Source of the DNA: Asparagopsis taxiformis
Lineage: Eukaryota > Rhodophyta > Florideophyceae > Bonnemaisoniales > Bonnemaisoniaceae
DNA: 64,000 bases
Reading direction: 5' to 3'
Assembly: GCA_030407315.1 (NCBI GenBank)
Contig: JALQPE010003003.1
Coordinates: 45,568 to 109,567 of the forward strand
Below, one piece after another: positions 1 to 10,831 of this stretch; position 1 is the first letter of the stretch; each line of letters starts with the position of its first letter. The notes under the pieces are model-generated. The model ran no database searches and had not been told where the DNA came from. It saw only the letters and a program-made list of their open reading frames with translations. The position numbers were made by a program, and so were the translations under genes.

Positions 1-1615
1 GCATTCCGCCACCCGGCATTCCGCCACCCGGCATTCCGCCTCCCGGCATCCCACCCGGCATTCCACCAGGTGCACCACCCATGCTCCCCATCATTGCCTG
101 CATCACTGCCGACAGCACAGGTCCCACGTCCGGATCATTGATGTACTTCATTGCAGTGCCCATGGCTGCAGAAGGGTTTGACTGCAACTCTTCAAACACC
201 TTCTTCATCTTTGCTTTCACGGCTGGATCCTTCATTTTTTCTTGCACATCTGCAGGCAAGTCCAGTCCATTGAGCATCTTTTCAAGATCGGGTGCTCCAT
301 CACCACCCGGCATTCCGCCTGGCATACCACCCGGCATTCCGCCAGGCATACCACCCGGCATTCCGCCAGGCATACCACCAGGCATGCCGCCCGGGAATCC
401 ACCTGGCATTCCACCAGGGAATCCGCCAGGCATTGCGTTTTCAGCTTCCTCTTCAGCTTTCTTGGCCGCCTCATACTGTTTGACAGCTTCCGCACGCGCT
501 TTTGCCTTTTCCTTTGCTTGTTTAGCCACATTTCTCTCGCGCATCTTCGCTTCCTTGCGCAGTCGGAATTCCCGAATTTTATTCCATCTCGCTTCAACAA
601 TGCGTTGGACCTGGCCTGCTTTCTCCTCATAGTCCAACGCGTTGCCTTTCTGCAAATCAAGAGCGGCCTTCTCCCAATCGCCCAATAATCTGTATGCCAT
701 ACCGCGAATCTTGAGACTTTTGGCACTGTCCGGATTGACGGACAGCGCAGCATCGCAGTCACGAATTGCAGCATACGGCTGCTTCAACTTCAAGAACACG
801 TCGGCGCGCTTGGCCAGCGTCAAAGGGGATGCTTTAATCTCGATAACTTGATTCCATGCTGCCAGAGCGCCTTCCAGATTGCCCGAGCCGGATAATTCCG
901 ATGCCTGTTGTTTGAGCGAGATTTGCTTATCCATATCGGCTTCAGAAATTTCTGCATCGAAGCTGCCCATGGGTACCTCAACAGGATTGATATCACGATC
1001 CTCTTCCTTCAATACCTCGGGATCTTCCTCCAGTTCTTCCATGAGTTGCTCATCGTCCTCTTCTTCCTCCTCGTCTTCGTCGTCGTCCTCTTCTTCTTCC
1101 ACGACAGGCTCTGGGGGCGGTGCAGATTTGGGCGTGCTCTCTGGCGCTGCGGCGGCAGCTTCGACGAGAGCAGTTAGTTTGGCGTGATCAGCTCCAGTGA
1201 CGGAATCGACCTTGACCCCGTTGCGGAAGAGAAGAAATGTTGGCATTGCGGAAATTTCAAATTGCCTGGCAAGATCAGGAACTTCGTCGACGTCAATTTG
1301 GGCAAAGACGACCTTGTCACTGTATTTGGTAGAGAGGGTTTTGAAGACGGGGGCGATCATTTTGCAGGGAGCGCACCATTCAGCAAAGGCATCCACTATG
1401 ATAGGTTTCTGGGCAGAATCGTTCACGAGAGCTTGCCATTGTTCAACGGATGCGACAAGAGTGACAGAAGTGGGCGAGGTCTTTTCGGGCAGCGTTGCGC
1501 CGAGAGATTTGAGATAGTCGCGGAAAGAGGCCAGTTCCGGTTGGTAGAGTTTCTGCGGGTCTGATTTGAGTTGATTTATCAGCGAGCCAATAGCTGCGAA
1601 CTGTGATTGATTCAT
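1..1615 (-). CDS. ST13: Hsc70-interacting protein (Hip/ST13) with an internal thioredoxin domain, 3' end off window
   Basis: One open frame runs from the ATG at 1613-1615 to the window edge (538 codons, no stop). Domains in order: a Hip N-terminal oligomerisation segment (about residues 1-43), a complete thioredoxin fold (about 52-152) with active site WCAPC at 80-84 and a cis-proline loop SAMPTF, a very acidic linker (165-205), a three-motif TPR block (about 230-335), a charged helix (340-393), a GGMP repeat tract (394-434), a STI1/DP2-like module (about 440-505) and a second GGMP tract reaching the edge. In animal and plant Hip proteins the TPRs bind the Hsp70 ATPase domain and stabilise the ADP state; GGMP repeats are a Hip hallmark. 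The thioredoxin inserted between Hip-N and the TPRs is unusual: plant TDX has its thioredoxin at the C-terminus. Likely a cytosolic redox-active Hsp70 co-chaperone. The identification is firm; the redox role is inferred from CxxC. Confidence 0.93.
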   Translation of the reverse strand, partial: MNQSQFAAIGSLINQLKSDPQKLYQPELASFRDYLKSLGATLPEKTSPTSVTLVASVEQWQALVNDSAQKPIIVDAFAEWCAPCKMIAPVFKTLSTKYSDKVVFAQIDVDEVPDLARQFEISAMPTFLLFRNGVKVDSVTGADHAKLTALVEAAAAAPESTPKSAPPPEPVVEEEEDDDEDEEEEEDDEQLMEELEEDPEVLKEEDRDINPVEVPMGSFDAEISEADMDKQISLKQQASELSGSGNLEGALAAWNQVIEIKASPLTLAKRADVFLKLKQPYAAIRDCDAALSVNPDSAKSLKIRGMAYRLLGDWEKAALDLQKGNALDYEEKAGQVQRIVEARWNKIREFRLRKEAKMRERNVAKQAKEKAKARAEAVKQYEAAKKAEEEAENAMPGGFPGGMPGGFPGGMPGGMPGGMPGGMPGGMPGGMPGGMPGGDGAPDLEKMLNGLDLPADVQEKMKDPAVKAKMKKVFEELQSNPSAAMGTAMKYINDPDVGPVLSAVMQAMMGSMGGAPGGMPGGMPGGGMPGGGMPGGGM

Positions 1616-1886
1616 CGCGGCGGCGCGGGAGTAATGAGCGGTCGAGTCAAGTCACGATAACGATCGGGGTAACGGCGGACGGAATGAATAGTATCTCGTT
1701 CACACAAGGAATACTGCAGTGGAAAGGCGCGACAAGAAAACATTCATTTACCGGAGATATATTGAAAAATCAAGGGAAATTGATGAGCGGATCAATGTGT
1801 TGATCGAGCGACTGGCGAATAGATGCTTATGGATGGTGCGCAATTGGCTGGAGGCATGTACGTCAATACGATATGTTAAAATATTT

Positions 1887-2513
1887 TCATCTTCTACCCC
1901 AAATTTTCATCAAAGATTTTCGCAAAACTCTCTCACCGACGTTTCTATCCCTCTTGGGAGCGTTGCTGGCAGGAGGAAGATGCAAGTGCTCCGTCTCAAC
2001 CGACGCTGTCTCTGAGCAATCACCTTGTTCCGTTTTCGGCGTCTCTTCGACTGGCACGCACAATTTCTTCTGCCTGCCATGCTTGGCATCCTTGGTGACA
2101 AATGAATTCAACTGTAGTGTAACCATAGACGGCGCTGTTTGGTCAAATGTCGACATCGATGCAACTGGTATGTCCAAATCATCGTCCATGCTTTCTTTCT
2201 GTTCGATTGAGAACAGTCCCTGGAATGCACCAGAATCCCCTTGAAGACTCGCACACACCTTGTGTTCATCCGGCTCCAAAAGGCATGCGGCTGCGCTTTG
2301 TCGTGCAACGGCCTTGGATTGCTTTCTAAATGATTCCATGTCGAGCACAGACACTGGCTGCTCACTGTTCATCATATCCATCTGTTCGCCAAGCGTTTCT
2401 TCGTCAAAATCGTCGCACTCATAGTACGACCCAATAAAGTCGGCCATAATGCAACGAATGATTCGACAATAACTGTTGGTTGAAACAACGAACAAGGTAT
2501 TGTATCTGCTCAA
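1887..2513 (-). CDS. Hypothetical protein, 208 aa
   Basis: An intact reading frame on the same strand as its two neighbours, 271 bp upstream of the Hip start and about 100 bp downstream of the DUF1499 stop. The first Met is followed by a hydrophobic stretch; an in-frame Met at residue 23 (ATG near 2447) begins a more typical acidic start (MADFIGSYYE) and may be the real one. The body is polar and acidic, with many Asp, Glu, Ser and Met, and the C-terminus is basic (KSLMKIWGRR). I recognise no domain. Support is its length in a stretch whose other long frames are shadows, and its regular spacing within a co-oriented gene row. It could be a short lineage-specific protein or a chance frame. Confidence 0.5.
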   Translation of the reverse strand: MSRYNTLFVVSTNSYCRIIRCIMADFIGSYYECDDFDEETLGEQMDMMNSEQPVSVLDMESFRKQSKAVARQSAAACLLEPDEHKVCASLQGDSGAFQGLFSIEQKESMDDDLDIPVASMSTFDQTAPSMVTLQLNSFVTKDAKHGRQKKLCVPVEETPKTEQGDCSETASVETEHLHLPPASNAPKRDRNVGERVLRKSLMKIWGRR

Positions 2514-2615
2514 ATCTGCATTTGGGTCAAGGCAATCAGTTCAAACTCGAGACCATTAAAATATTGCTGCGTGTCGTGGCAGGTTGTACGACACTCATTT
2601 AGAATGTGCACAATG

Positions 2616-3305
2616 TTATCGAACTGGACGGCTTCCAATACTACGGTTTTCAATCAAAGCGTCGACATCAACTGCGGTAGGTCCGAACGAATCAAAGGGA
2701 GTTTCGAAGCCGACCATGGGTGAAATGCGGTTGCGCAGTATAGCAATCTGCGACAATCCTGCCTGCTGTCGAATGCGGTCAAGTCGGCGACGATTCTGAA
2801 AGAAATCAAAAGCTTCATCGCGTCTTGCGCCTCTGAAATGTACAATGTTATCATCAGGGGGGAAATAAAACTCGAGGTCGTCCATTTGGGAGCTGTTTGA
2901 CGACGCGGCTATTTCAAAGCGAAGATACCGATCTTCAGATTGTACCAACACAGCTTTACGGTCGTTGAGCACGATTTTCTCTAAACGAGATTTTATTTGT
3001 TGCACATTACCGTCGTATTCCCACGGCTCCAGAAACGACATGGGTGTGTCATCCTGCGACGACACGCACGATACTCGTGCGGGACTGCAGTCTGTCAGTA
3101 ATTGATTGTCAACACCGAGAGCTGTGCAGGCCGTCGCAGCTGTTGATACACTGGCAGCGACAATTGCGACGGCAGCGGCACGCTTGGCAGCTTTCGCAAG
3201 TGCGATTTGGCAGTTTGTCCAAGTTTTGGGGACAGCAATTTTCGCGGAGAGAGGAAGAAGTGTTGGAAGATGGAAGGCCGCTCGCGTTTTCAAGCGTCGA
3301 TGCAT
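2616..3305 (-). CDS. DUF1499 family protein, probably plastid/thylakoid targeted
   Basis: 229 residues. Residues about 78-183 show the DUF1499 pattern: CVSSQDD at the start, a central YLRFE strand, then DDLEFYFPPDD, an HFRGARR segment in the usual RSASR position, and NRRRLDRIRQQAGL at the end. DUF1499 proteins occur in proteobacteria, cyanobacteria and plastid-bearing eukaryotes; their biochemical role is not established. The N-terminal 60 residues are basic and hydroxylated, then carry an Ala/Val-rich hydrophobic segment (about 43-59) ending in a small-residue AxA-like site. That looks like a bipartite transit plus lumen-targeting peptide, which I infer rather than see proven. The gene is a single exon and is divergent from the sulfotransferase gene, with about 380 bp between the starts. 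Confidence 0.8.
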   Translation of the reverse strand: MHRRLKTRAAFHLPTLLPLSAKIAVPKTWTNCQIALAKAAKRAAAVAIVAASVSTAATACTALGVDNQLLTDCSPARVSCVSSQDDTPMSFLEPWEYDGNVQQIKSRLEKIVLNDRKAVLVQSEDRYLRFEIAASSNSSQMDDLEFYFPPDDNIVHFRGARRDEAFDFFQNRRRLDRIRQQAGLSQIAILRNRISPMVGFETPFDSFGPTAVDVDALIENRSIGSRPVR

Positions 3306-3686
3306 TATTCAATGAAGAGCACGACCTGAGCTGGCTCGTACGGATAAGAGCAGCAGTTGAGCACATTTATGTTTCGTGAGCTCGTATCGATATGAGTCGT
3401 TGATTTCCGAAATATTTTTGTTTTTCGAAAGTCGGTAGCACATGTTTCGCCGACGCCGCTATGTCATGATGGATGCCGTGATAGTGGAGAAACGTTTAAA
3501 TTGAGCCAGCAAAGCAGTCAAGCTAATCTTCGTTCGACGCTTCTCATCCAATGCCAAAACTTGTGTCGCATCTGCATCCAACCTCATGTGCGCTCCGCTT
3601 GCTTCTGCTGTCTACCAATTTTATTCCACGCTTTTCATCGCTTCGACCACATGTTTAGCATCTCCCGGCTAGGCTTCTCTTGAAAG

Positions 3687-5182
3687 ATGCCACGCACCAT
3701 TCCGTCATCTTCAGAGCAATTGCAGCTCTCCGACGCCCTCTTTATCAAACTACGATGTGATCCGTCTGCATATTGGTCGATGTCCAATAACATACTGCTT
3801 GGTTATACGTTTTCGCAATGGCTCTCAGTTCTAAGAGACAATTTCACTCGGATTGATTATCATCGACTGTTTGTTCTCCTTCGTCTCGTTGTGGTAACTT
3901 TGTTCAGCATCTTCAACTCTGTAGTATCTATATTTGATACCTTGAAATATCACCGGCGCATTAGCTCTACAGCTGTCTCCCCTCGACCTTTATTCATTCT
4001 CGGTCAGCCCCGCAGTGGTACCACATTATTGCATAACTTGCTTGCGCGCCATCCCGATTATATTACTCCTGATATATTTCAGGTTGCCTTTCCATGTTCC
4101 TTTCTCAGCTCTCGATTTTTGACTCATCAGTCTTATTTTCAGCGCCTACTCACTCCTACTAGGCCTATGGATAACATTCCACAGTGTTGGCAATGTAAGT
4201 AACCAAACTATTCTCTTAATCCTTAATGATGAATCTCAAGTTTATGCTGGATCCTGTGTGATTGGGAACACTTCATGTGCTCTCACTGACAAGAACAACT
4301 TGGAGAGCCTAGTAGGCATACTGAAAGGAATCATGTTATCGCCCTATAACCTGTTCATTCTAACCTGTTCTTTCGAATGACTTGGCTTCATTAGCACCTT
4401 GCGAGGATGAGCTGGCTACAGCAGCGATGTCAGGCGGCATATCAGACTATTTAACGTAAGTTGAAATTCAAAGGTAGCAATGTTACCAGCCATTGAGCGT
4501 TGTAACTAACATGCCACTGGATGGATGTTTGTCCTGGTAATTTCTCAGTTTATGCTTTCTCCGCAATTGGGATAAGTTTGTCCCACATTTTGTCACACTT
4601 GAAAACGTTGTAGATGCTAGTTTCCACAGATGGAAAAACGCCTTTATGTACTTTTGTCGCAAGTTACAATTCAAAGGTGGAAATTCTCGTCGGTTGTTAC
4701 TCAAGTCACCGTCGCACACCGCTCGTGTCAAGACGCTATTATCACTATTCGACAATCCGCAGTTTGTATATATCCATCGAAATCCATATGAAGTATTCCA
4801 AAGCAGTGTTCATCTTGTGGAAGCACAATTCCCGTATTGTGCTTTACAGCAGATGGATAGTCAAAGCGCCCAGGATTACATAATTCGTCTCCACCAAACA
4901 CTGGCAGATAGCTATTTGGAGGATCGAAGACTGCTGTCTGGTGATCAAATATGCGAAATCTCTTTTGTGGAACTGACTCGCGATCCTGCCAACACTTTGA
5001 GGCGTATATACAAAGAGTTGAATATTAATGTTCCTGTGGAGGTTGTCGAACAGCACATCGATATGACTGGTTCCGTCCGTAACTTTAAGAAGAATACCCA
5101 TCCACCGCTATCCGAAGCGGCCAAAAGGTTTGTGTACTCCAAATGGAAGCGCAGCTTTGATGAGTTTGGATACGATCCGTAG
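3687..5182 (+). CDS. Sulfotransferase (Sulfotransfer_3-like), three exons
   Basis: Exons are 3687-4194, 4395-4455 and 4549-5182, joined by GTAAGT...AG introns, giving about 400 residues. The frame is kept through both junctions and the small middle exon encodes a PCEDELA motif typical of the family. Residues about 61-83 form one hydrophobic segment suited to a type II Golgi anchor. The 5'-phosphosulfate loop is LGQPRSGTTLLHNLL (about 105-118); the 3'-phosphate region is YIHRNPYEVFQSS in exon 3; LLLKSPSHT sits just before it as expected. These enzymes transfer sulfate from PAPS to carbohydrate hydroxyls. In red algae such genes are candidates for sulfation of carrageenan or agar-type galactans, but the substrate cannot be read from the sequence. 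Two introns stand out, because the neighbouring genes have none. Confidence 0.88.
4195..4394 (+). other. Intron 1 of sulfotransferase gene
   Basis: Begins GTAAGT at 4195 and ends TTAG at 4394. It splits a codon after its first base. The long frame from exon 1 stops soon after 4200, while the frame continued from 4395 carries the family's PxEDE motif, which fixes the acceptor. Confidence 0.82.
4456..4548 (+). other. Intron 2 of sulfotransferase gene
   Basis: 93 bp, GTAAGT at 4456 and TTTCTCAG ending at 4548. It joins two bases of exon 2 to one of exon 3 and restores a frame that stays open from 4549 to the stop at 5182. Confidence 0.82.
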
Positions 5183-5560
5183 CGTGGAACAAGAGTATGC
5201 GACAGTCAAAGAGTAGATTGTTTAGTTTCATGTATCAGTCTTCTAAGCTTGATGTTAGTGCGAAATTAAAGGTGCCCGGCAAGTCTTGCTCGTTTATGAC
5301 AACAAATAGTAGGAGCAACGGCTACCAGTGCGTGTAAGCGATAACGGTTGCTGCAGCATCAGCCCCCACGCGAATTGAGCACCGGATGGAAATGAGCTGC
5401 TACATGAGAAATGAGGTGATCGGCAATCAAGGTTGCCGTTGTTAAGAAGTGCGGATGACTGGCCAAACGAACAAAACTGACCCAACACACCTAGCTGAGG
5501 GCGAAAGACGGTCAATATAGCGTCAGAGCTTTGGCAGTATTCTCCGCGACATGACATCCA

Positions 5561-7054
5561 TCACTGCGAGTTAGATGACCCCGCAACCAATTGTTGGCTG
5601 GGTGCCTGATCAACAGGCTCAGGACCAGCAGCTTGAGCTTCCGAGTCAACATCGAAGCTGTATAGAACATTTGTGTTGTAGCTTCCACAGTCAACATTTG
5701 TACATTTGTGATATTCAAAGTGATATTGTACTTCGCCTTTCTTACCACAATCATTGCAACGAATCATCGAGCGCTTGTTGTCGTATTCTGGTGGCATCGG
5801 CTCGTTGCGAATGTGCTCGTCAATTTGTTCAAAGAAAGATTTCATGTCAAGTAACGAACGCATGCAAAGCGGACATTGGTAACGGCCAGCTGTGTATTCT
5901 TCAAAACACTCCTTGTGCATAGCGTGACCGCACCTCATGTAGACCACGGGTTCTGTCGACGTAAAGAGATAAACCCTGCAAACTGGACAATCTGCGTGCA
6001 GTGCTTCACGCCGACATTGATGGTGAGCCTTGGACTCCATGGAGACACAAGCGTCACATATATCGCAATGATAGTTGTCGATGCCAAGCCCCTTACCAAG
6101 ACGGCAGATATTGCAGCGATCGCAGTGATAGATGTTTTTGTTGGGTGTATTCTCGTAAAACCGACAGTGCGGACAAAAGTAGTGCGCAAAGGAAGTCTTG
6201 CATTCGACGCATTTGGGGCCGACGTCCTGCTCGGTGAGGCATACCATGCAAAGGACTTTTTCGGTCGCAAACCGATCAATTCCATGATCATCTGCCAGAA
6301 GCTCGTCATGACAGAGGCGGCATGAGACAAAGAGGCCGCAGCATTTTGCTTTGAGTTTGCAATTTCGTGCATAGTGCTTACATCCCAGAAGACCTTGCTG
6401 TTGAGAGGCGATTTGAGCAGCTTGTTGGTGAGTGACGATGTTTCCTTCGCGGTCGAGACGGTCATATTGCATTTTGAAAAGGTCGGAAACGTTATTTTGG
6501 AGGCGGAGCATTTGTTCGCGCATGTAGGGAGTGATCAAGTTATTGTGACAGAGGTTGCTTTTCTCTTGATCGTCCAAGTTTTGGATATCTTTGCGCAGCT
6601 GCTGCTGCAATTTGACAGATTCAGAGGATTGGCCATCTGTGGAAATGGGATTTGATGAGGATTGGTGCGCAGCTTTACTGGGATGATCTGCAAGTTTTTG
6701 TGGCGTTTGAGTTACGGAGGCTGAGTGAGTAGAGGGTTTGAGGGGGTTTGCCGGAAATCTCATGCGCTTGCATGGAGTTTCGTGGGACTTTTCTGAAAAC
6801 GCTGGACGAGGTGGGGCCGAGGCGGTTGAGGGGGACGGGGATGGTTCTGCACGGTAAAAATCATAGGCAGCACGACAAGCCGTGTCTGGGGGCATATCGG
6901 AATGGGTTTGAAAGTGAAGCTGGAGACGACGGAGCTTGTTGAGTAGCGCTTTGGTCGAGTTGGAGGGCGTCGTGTTCTTGATGGCACCCTCGGGAGCGAG
7001 GTTGGCGGACATTGTTAGGGTGTGAGAAAGGGGGCGCAGTGGATGCAGGAGCAA
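5561..7054 (-). CDS. RCHY1: CHY/CTCHY zinc-finger RING E3 ubiquitin ligase (PIRH2/RCHY1 type)
   Basis: 497 residues from the first ATG; the ATG at residue 15 (MSANLAPEG, near 7012) is an equally good start. The N-terminal 220 residues are polar and probably disordered, with a helical QQQLRKDIQNL stretch. Then come a CHY zinc finger (about 224-300, starting GCKHYARNCKLKAKCCG), a CTCHY finger (about 301-352, with YHCDRCNICR and YHCDICDACV), a C3H2C3 RING (about 356-398, DCPVCR...CGHAMHKECF...CPLCMRS) and a C-terminal zinc ribbon (about 432-456, CNDCG...CTNVDCGSYN). All metal ligands I can check are present. Relatives are E3 ligases (human RCHY1, plant MIEL1) that ubiquitinate transcription factors and other nuclear proteins. 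The animal proteins lack this long N-terminal extension. Single exon. Confidence 0.93.
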   Translation of the reverse strand: MLLHPLRPLSHTLTMSANLAPEGAIKNTTPSNSTKALLNKLRRLQLHFQTHSDMPPDTACRAAYDFYRAEPSPSPSTASAPPRPAFSEKSHETPCKRMRFPANPLKPSTHSASVTQTPQKLADHPSKAAHQSSSNPISTDGQSSESVKLQQQLRKDIQNLDDQEKSNLCHNNLITPYMREQMLRLQNNVSDLFKMQYDRLDREGNIVTHQQAAQIASQQQGLLGCKHYARNCKLKAKCCGLFVSCRLCHDELLADDHGIDRFATEKVLCMVCLTEQDVGPKCVECKTSFAHYFCPHCRFYENTPNKNIYHCDRCNICRLGKGLGIDNYHCDICDACVSMESKAHHQCRREALHADCPVCRVYLFTSTEPVVYMRCGHAMHKECFEEYTAGRYQCPLCMRSLLDMKSFFEQIDEHIRNEPMPPEYDNKRSMIRCNDCGKKGEVQYHFEYHKCTNVDCGSYNTNVLYSFDVDSEAQAAGPEPVDQAPSQQLVAGSSNSQ

Positions 7055-10000
7055 TGGGGAGGCGGCATGCGGGGTAAAGTGTGAGAGTCGCGGCTAAAGT
7101 TGCGCGACGAAGAATGTGGAAGCGCGGTCGAGGGCCGGTGGATTGCCAAGAAGCAATAGTGGCATAAAGGGGCGCAAGTTGGGAGGAAATTTTGTGAGTT
7201 TTCGGCCAAACATTTTATTTTTATTTGAACAAACATCCAACGAATCATGTTGGGTTGTCAATCGTCTCATTGATGGACAAGTTTTATGTGATGGCAGTTT
7301 GTATCAAAGTCGACGACATAACCAGGCATGAAGGCCGCGCCACGCCACGCCGCACTGCGCCACGCCATGCCACGCCGCGCTGCCAACCGCGTAAACGCAG
7401 TGGTAGCTTGGTCTACCGACACAACGAGCTTGTAGTATGCGCAATCTGCTTTCCCGCAACTATCAAACGTCACTTTGCTTGTCTACCAAACCGCCTTGCC
7501 CTTTTCTTTGTTTTCACACCTCTTCTTCGCATGGGACAGACAGCGTACAACATTTATATGACAATCGGTGGACAAACTTCCCCCTTTCTGTCAACGTCTG
7601 CAATAATATGCTGCAACCTTGCGCAATACACTTGCTTCCACTCCGACTAGTTCACACAACTCTGTCGAGCGCCCTGCCACGTTGACTCACTCCCACAAGA
7701 CTAATTTTTCACTCAAGCGCCGACACCCGGAAACACTATTCGTACACGTCTCAGCGTCTGCAGCCCAACCAATCACCACTTTACAATTCATGTCTGCCCC
7801 ACTGCCTTACAGCAATGCCCAACACTCTAATTCCGCCCATCGCTGCTTCCATCAACTCATACCCGCTTTCGTCCAATTATTTCCTATCTGCTCGAGCAAC
7901 TACAACCATAACTCGCTAACAAACTGCAGCCCGTGCAGACGTCACTTGGGCTAGCATCTGCCTCAACTCCACAGAAAGACCCTGTTCCACTCCAACGCCA
8001 CGCTCAATAGCTAGCACATTGCTCCAAGTATGTGCCCTGTGATTTCGTTGTTGTCTCCCCATTGGCCTTCTAGAATAGCCGGTTACTCGAGCTATCCTCA
8101 CTGCGAAAACAAATCCAGCAATGATACTCCCAATGTATTGCCTACTTACCCACTCCCACATCCTCCACATTGGACCTCTGCGCGTCTGTCTTCACAAGAC
8201 CGCTTGTCGCTGCTTACCCGCTTTGCCCTGTCAATATTTTTCACAGACTTGAAAATATGATACAGATACTATAATGAAAACATTGACAGACGTACAGCAT
8301 GATTCTGGTTCCGAATCGACTATTCATGCTGACAACCTCCAAGTCTGCCCGTCGTGATAGAGTAGAGCCAGGGAATCCAAACAATTTGGAACAGAGGAAC
8401 TATTGCTCGCCACGGGTCAGGAGAAATCGGCGATGCCACATAGTTCCTACTGGCCAACATATCCGTTTCATCAAAATGTGTAGATACTGGATCAAACTGT
8501 AATCATGGGACAATAAGTTGAATTCTCTTGTTCATAGTATTGACCTATTCCTCAAACTATTCTTCTCCAATGTCTCAATGAATTCAAATCATGGTTCTCT
8601 CTGTCATTGGGAAACCGGCTTTCGCCATACTACTGGCCGATGAAGTAATTCATGGGATTAGCGTAAAAGGAACGGGGAAGTAACCACCAATTTCAGGTCA
8701 GGAGGGATACTCGGAAATCTCTCATCCGCGTGTGGGCCTGGCTTAGTTATTTCACTATACTTGCGTGTTTGTCGGGCAGGCTTTCAAGACACCATGTTGG
8801 ATGAGCATATTTGGTTTCGAGAGAATTTTTTCTAAGATGAACATGGAATATTTGCGTGGCTCAGAAATTTGAAGAGAACAGGAAAACAACTTTCGTACAA
8901 TGTCTGTGAGATCAATTAGACTCAGGGCTCCTGGCCAATCCGGCTGAGCAATGGAAAGTTTCCGACTCCTCATGTCTTGGCCAGAATAAAAAATACATTT
9001 GATGAACGTGTGTGGACTGCCTGCTTGATTGTGGAACACAAGAACATACAGTGGACACGTGGAGGATTTAATAATTCATACTGAATTACGTGGTGCATTG
9101 CGGGAGGGGGGCTACAATGAGAGTGAGAGTAAATGAATCGATGCAGAGTAGAACTAAGGGGTCAGATGGCTGAGGAGTCGCAAAAAGATCCGGCGGTGTC
9201 ATAAAGGAATAATAACTTAACAGCAGTAGACGCAAAGAGCGCTCAATAACCGAAATGTCGACATTGATAGGAGTATTACAATTCAATGTTTGCAGGACCT
9301 GTTCTCGCTGGGAAGCGATATAATCTTCTGAATGGGCGTGGGCTAGTGATACACCGAGAAAGAATCAATCCAGAGAGCAGATGTCTTCAAAATCTCTGAT
9401 CGGCGTTGATTAGCCGGACTCCGAGAGGAGGAGAGATGCCAGTACTCGCAGATCGAATCCCAATGTAGCACTCAATTGAGAAGTCGATAGTGCGGTAGAG
9501 CTGGTCTTCTACGTGATTCCTCCGACTGGGATTAGTTTCCCCCTCCGACCACAACCTAATTGAAGATTAGCCGGGTGTCATGAATCACTCCAGACGGAGT
9601 AGATATTTCAGTGAGTCGGACCAGGCTGGGTGCGAGGCAGCTAAAAGTTGTTGTCGTGATACCCTGCACCGCGCTGCTCGGCACTGTGCCGTAAAGATTG
9701 AAAATATGAATCATTTCTTCTTTTATCTTGTATGCGCTTCACTCGAGACGAAGAAATTGGACAAAAAGTTCTGCGCCCTTATCTGGAAGGCTCCGAGACT
9801 GCTGCTGGAAGTAATCGCTCAACGAAAATACGTAGAAGTCAAGATGAACTGGAAATGAGGGAGACTGGTCGAGCGTGCGTAACTGTAGTGTAATGGATTT
9901 TTTGATTTTGGAAACGGGAAGAATTAAAAGTAAGCTGAATTGGTGAGCAACCGCGAGATGTTCAAGACCTCCTGTCCCAGTAGTCTGGCTCGGGTAGAGT

Positions 10001-10831
10001 GTGGTATAGTGAAGGCAAATCTTCTACCCTAACGTGGGATGAAATGACTCACAGACGATCCGTTTAGAACCGTGTACTTACATGGTGAGTCATGATGCGA
10101 CACAGAAAAGATAGTGTTTCGCCAACAATAATCGGGAAGAAGGAAGGATAAAAGGCACGACAAGGATGAGTACCTTTAAGAAGAGGAAACTGGCAGATGG
10201 CCGCGTGTGGGGAAAATGGAAGAGGAAAGGGAAGCAAATACAGCAGGGTAACTATTCAGGGGCTGGGTCAGGTGAGTGAAAATGGTCGGCGTGTTCTGCG
10301 CTATAGCCCAAGACGAACCAGGCTTCCATGACACAGGATAGACAAAAATAGAAAATTTTACACGAAAAATACCGCATCTTACAATATAATTAGTTATCAT
10401 ATTTTGCCGGAACGCCCATCCCCAACTTTGGATAAGGTCCATCGAATAAAATGTAAAAACATGGGCTGAGACCAGCACGGCGATTTTGTTTCACAGTAGA
10501 CAGGAACCAAGTAGAACTATGGTTTGGCCGTGAGGAGATGGCTGAACCATGTACGGAAAGACACGTAGGGATGGAAATGAACCACGTCCATATATGAGCT
10601 GGATGGCGGGTGGACTAGAGCGGGCCAAGTCACGCAGGCACGGATGGTTGGAGTGGAACCAGTACTGTATATGGGTATAGTTAGATATGGGGTGCACCGT
10701 GACTGCGATATGTGGTGGAAGGTGCAGAGCGCTTCCTAGAAATGAACTATAAAATATAATGAGCACACCGTGACGGTCCGTTGTCTGAAACCAGGCGTAA
10801 ACAGCACTCGCTGAATGGACGGTTACCACAG
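7055..10831. other. No supported gene
   Basis: About 3.8 kb. I find no frame with recognisable domains on either strand and no convincing tRNA. 7055-7250 is presumably the promoter of the RING gene. Short frames such as those near 7.6-8.2 kb and 8.8-9.3 kb have no supporting features. The stretch could be ordinary intergenic DNA or old, unrecognisable repeat sequence. Confidence 0.6.
7326..7385. repeat. Short CCACG-rich tandem repeat
   Basis: About 60 bp of irregular repeats of GCCACGCC/CGCCGC. A simple-sequence tract in otherwise AT-richer DNA upstream of the RING gene. Confidence 0.5.

Noticed and set aside
81..632. Pro/Gly-repeat plus-strand frames
   Set aside because: Antisense reading of the GGMP repeats of Hip.
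879..1187. Ser-rich plus-strand frame
   Set aside because: It is the antisense of the acidic Asp/Glu tract of the Hip gene; codon structure is explained by the minus strand.
5575..6655. Several plus-strand frames opposite the RING gene
   Set aside because: Shadows of the CHY/RING coding sequence, which has all zinc ligands.
9420..9480. Possible tRNA (T-loop-like GATCGAATCCC)
   Set aside because: No consistent acceptor, D-arm or anticodon stem could be folded around it.
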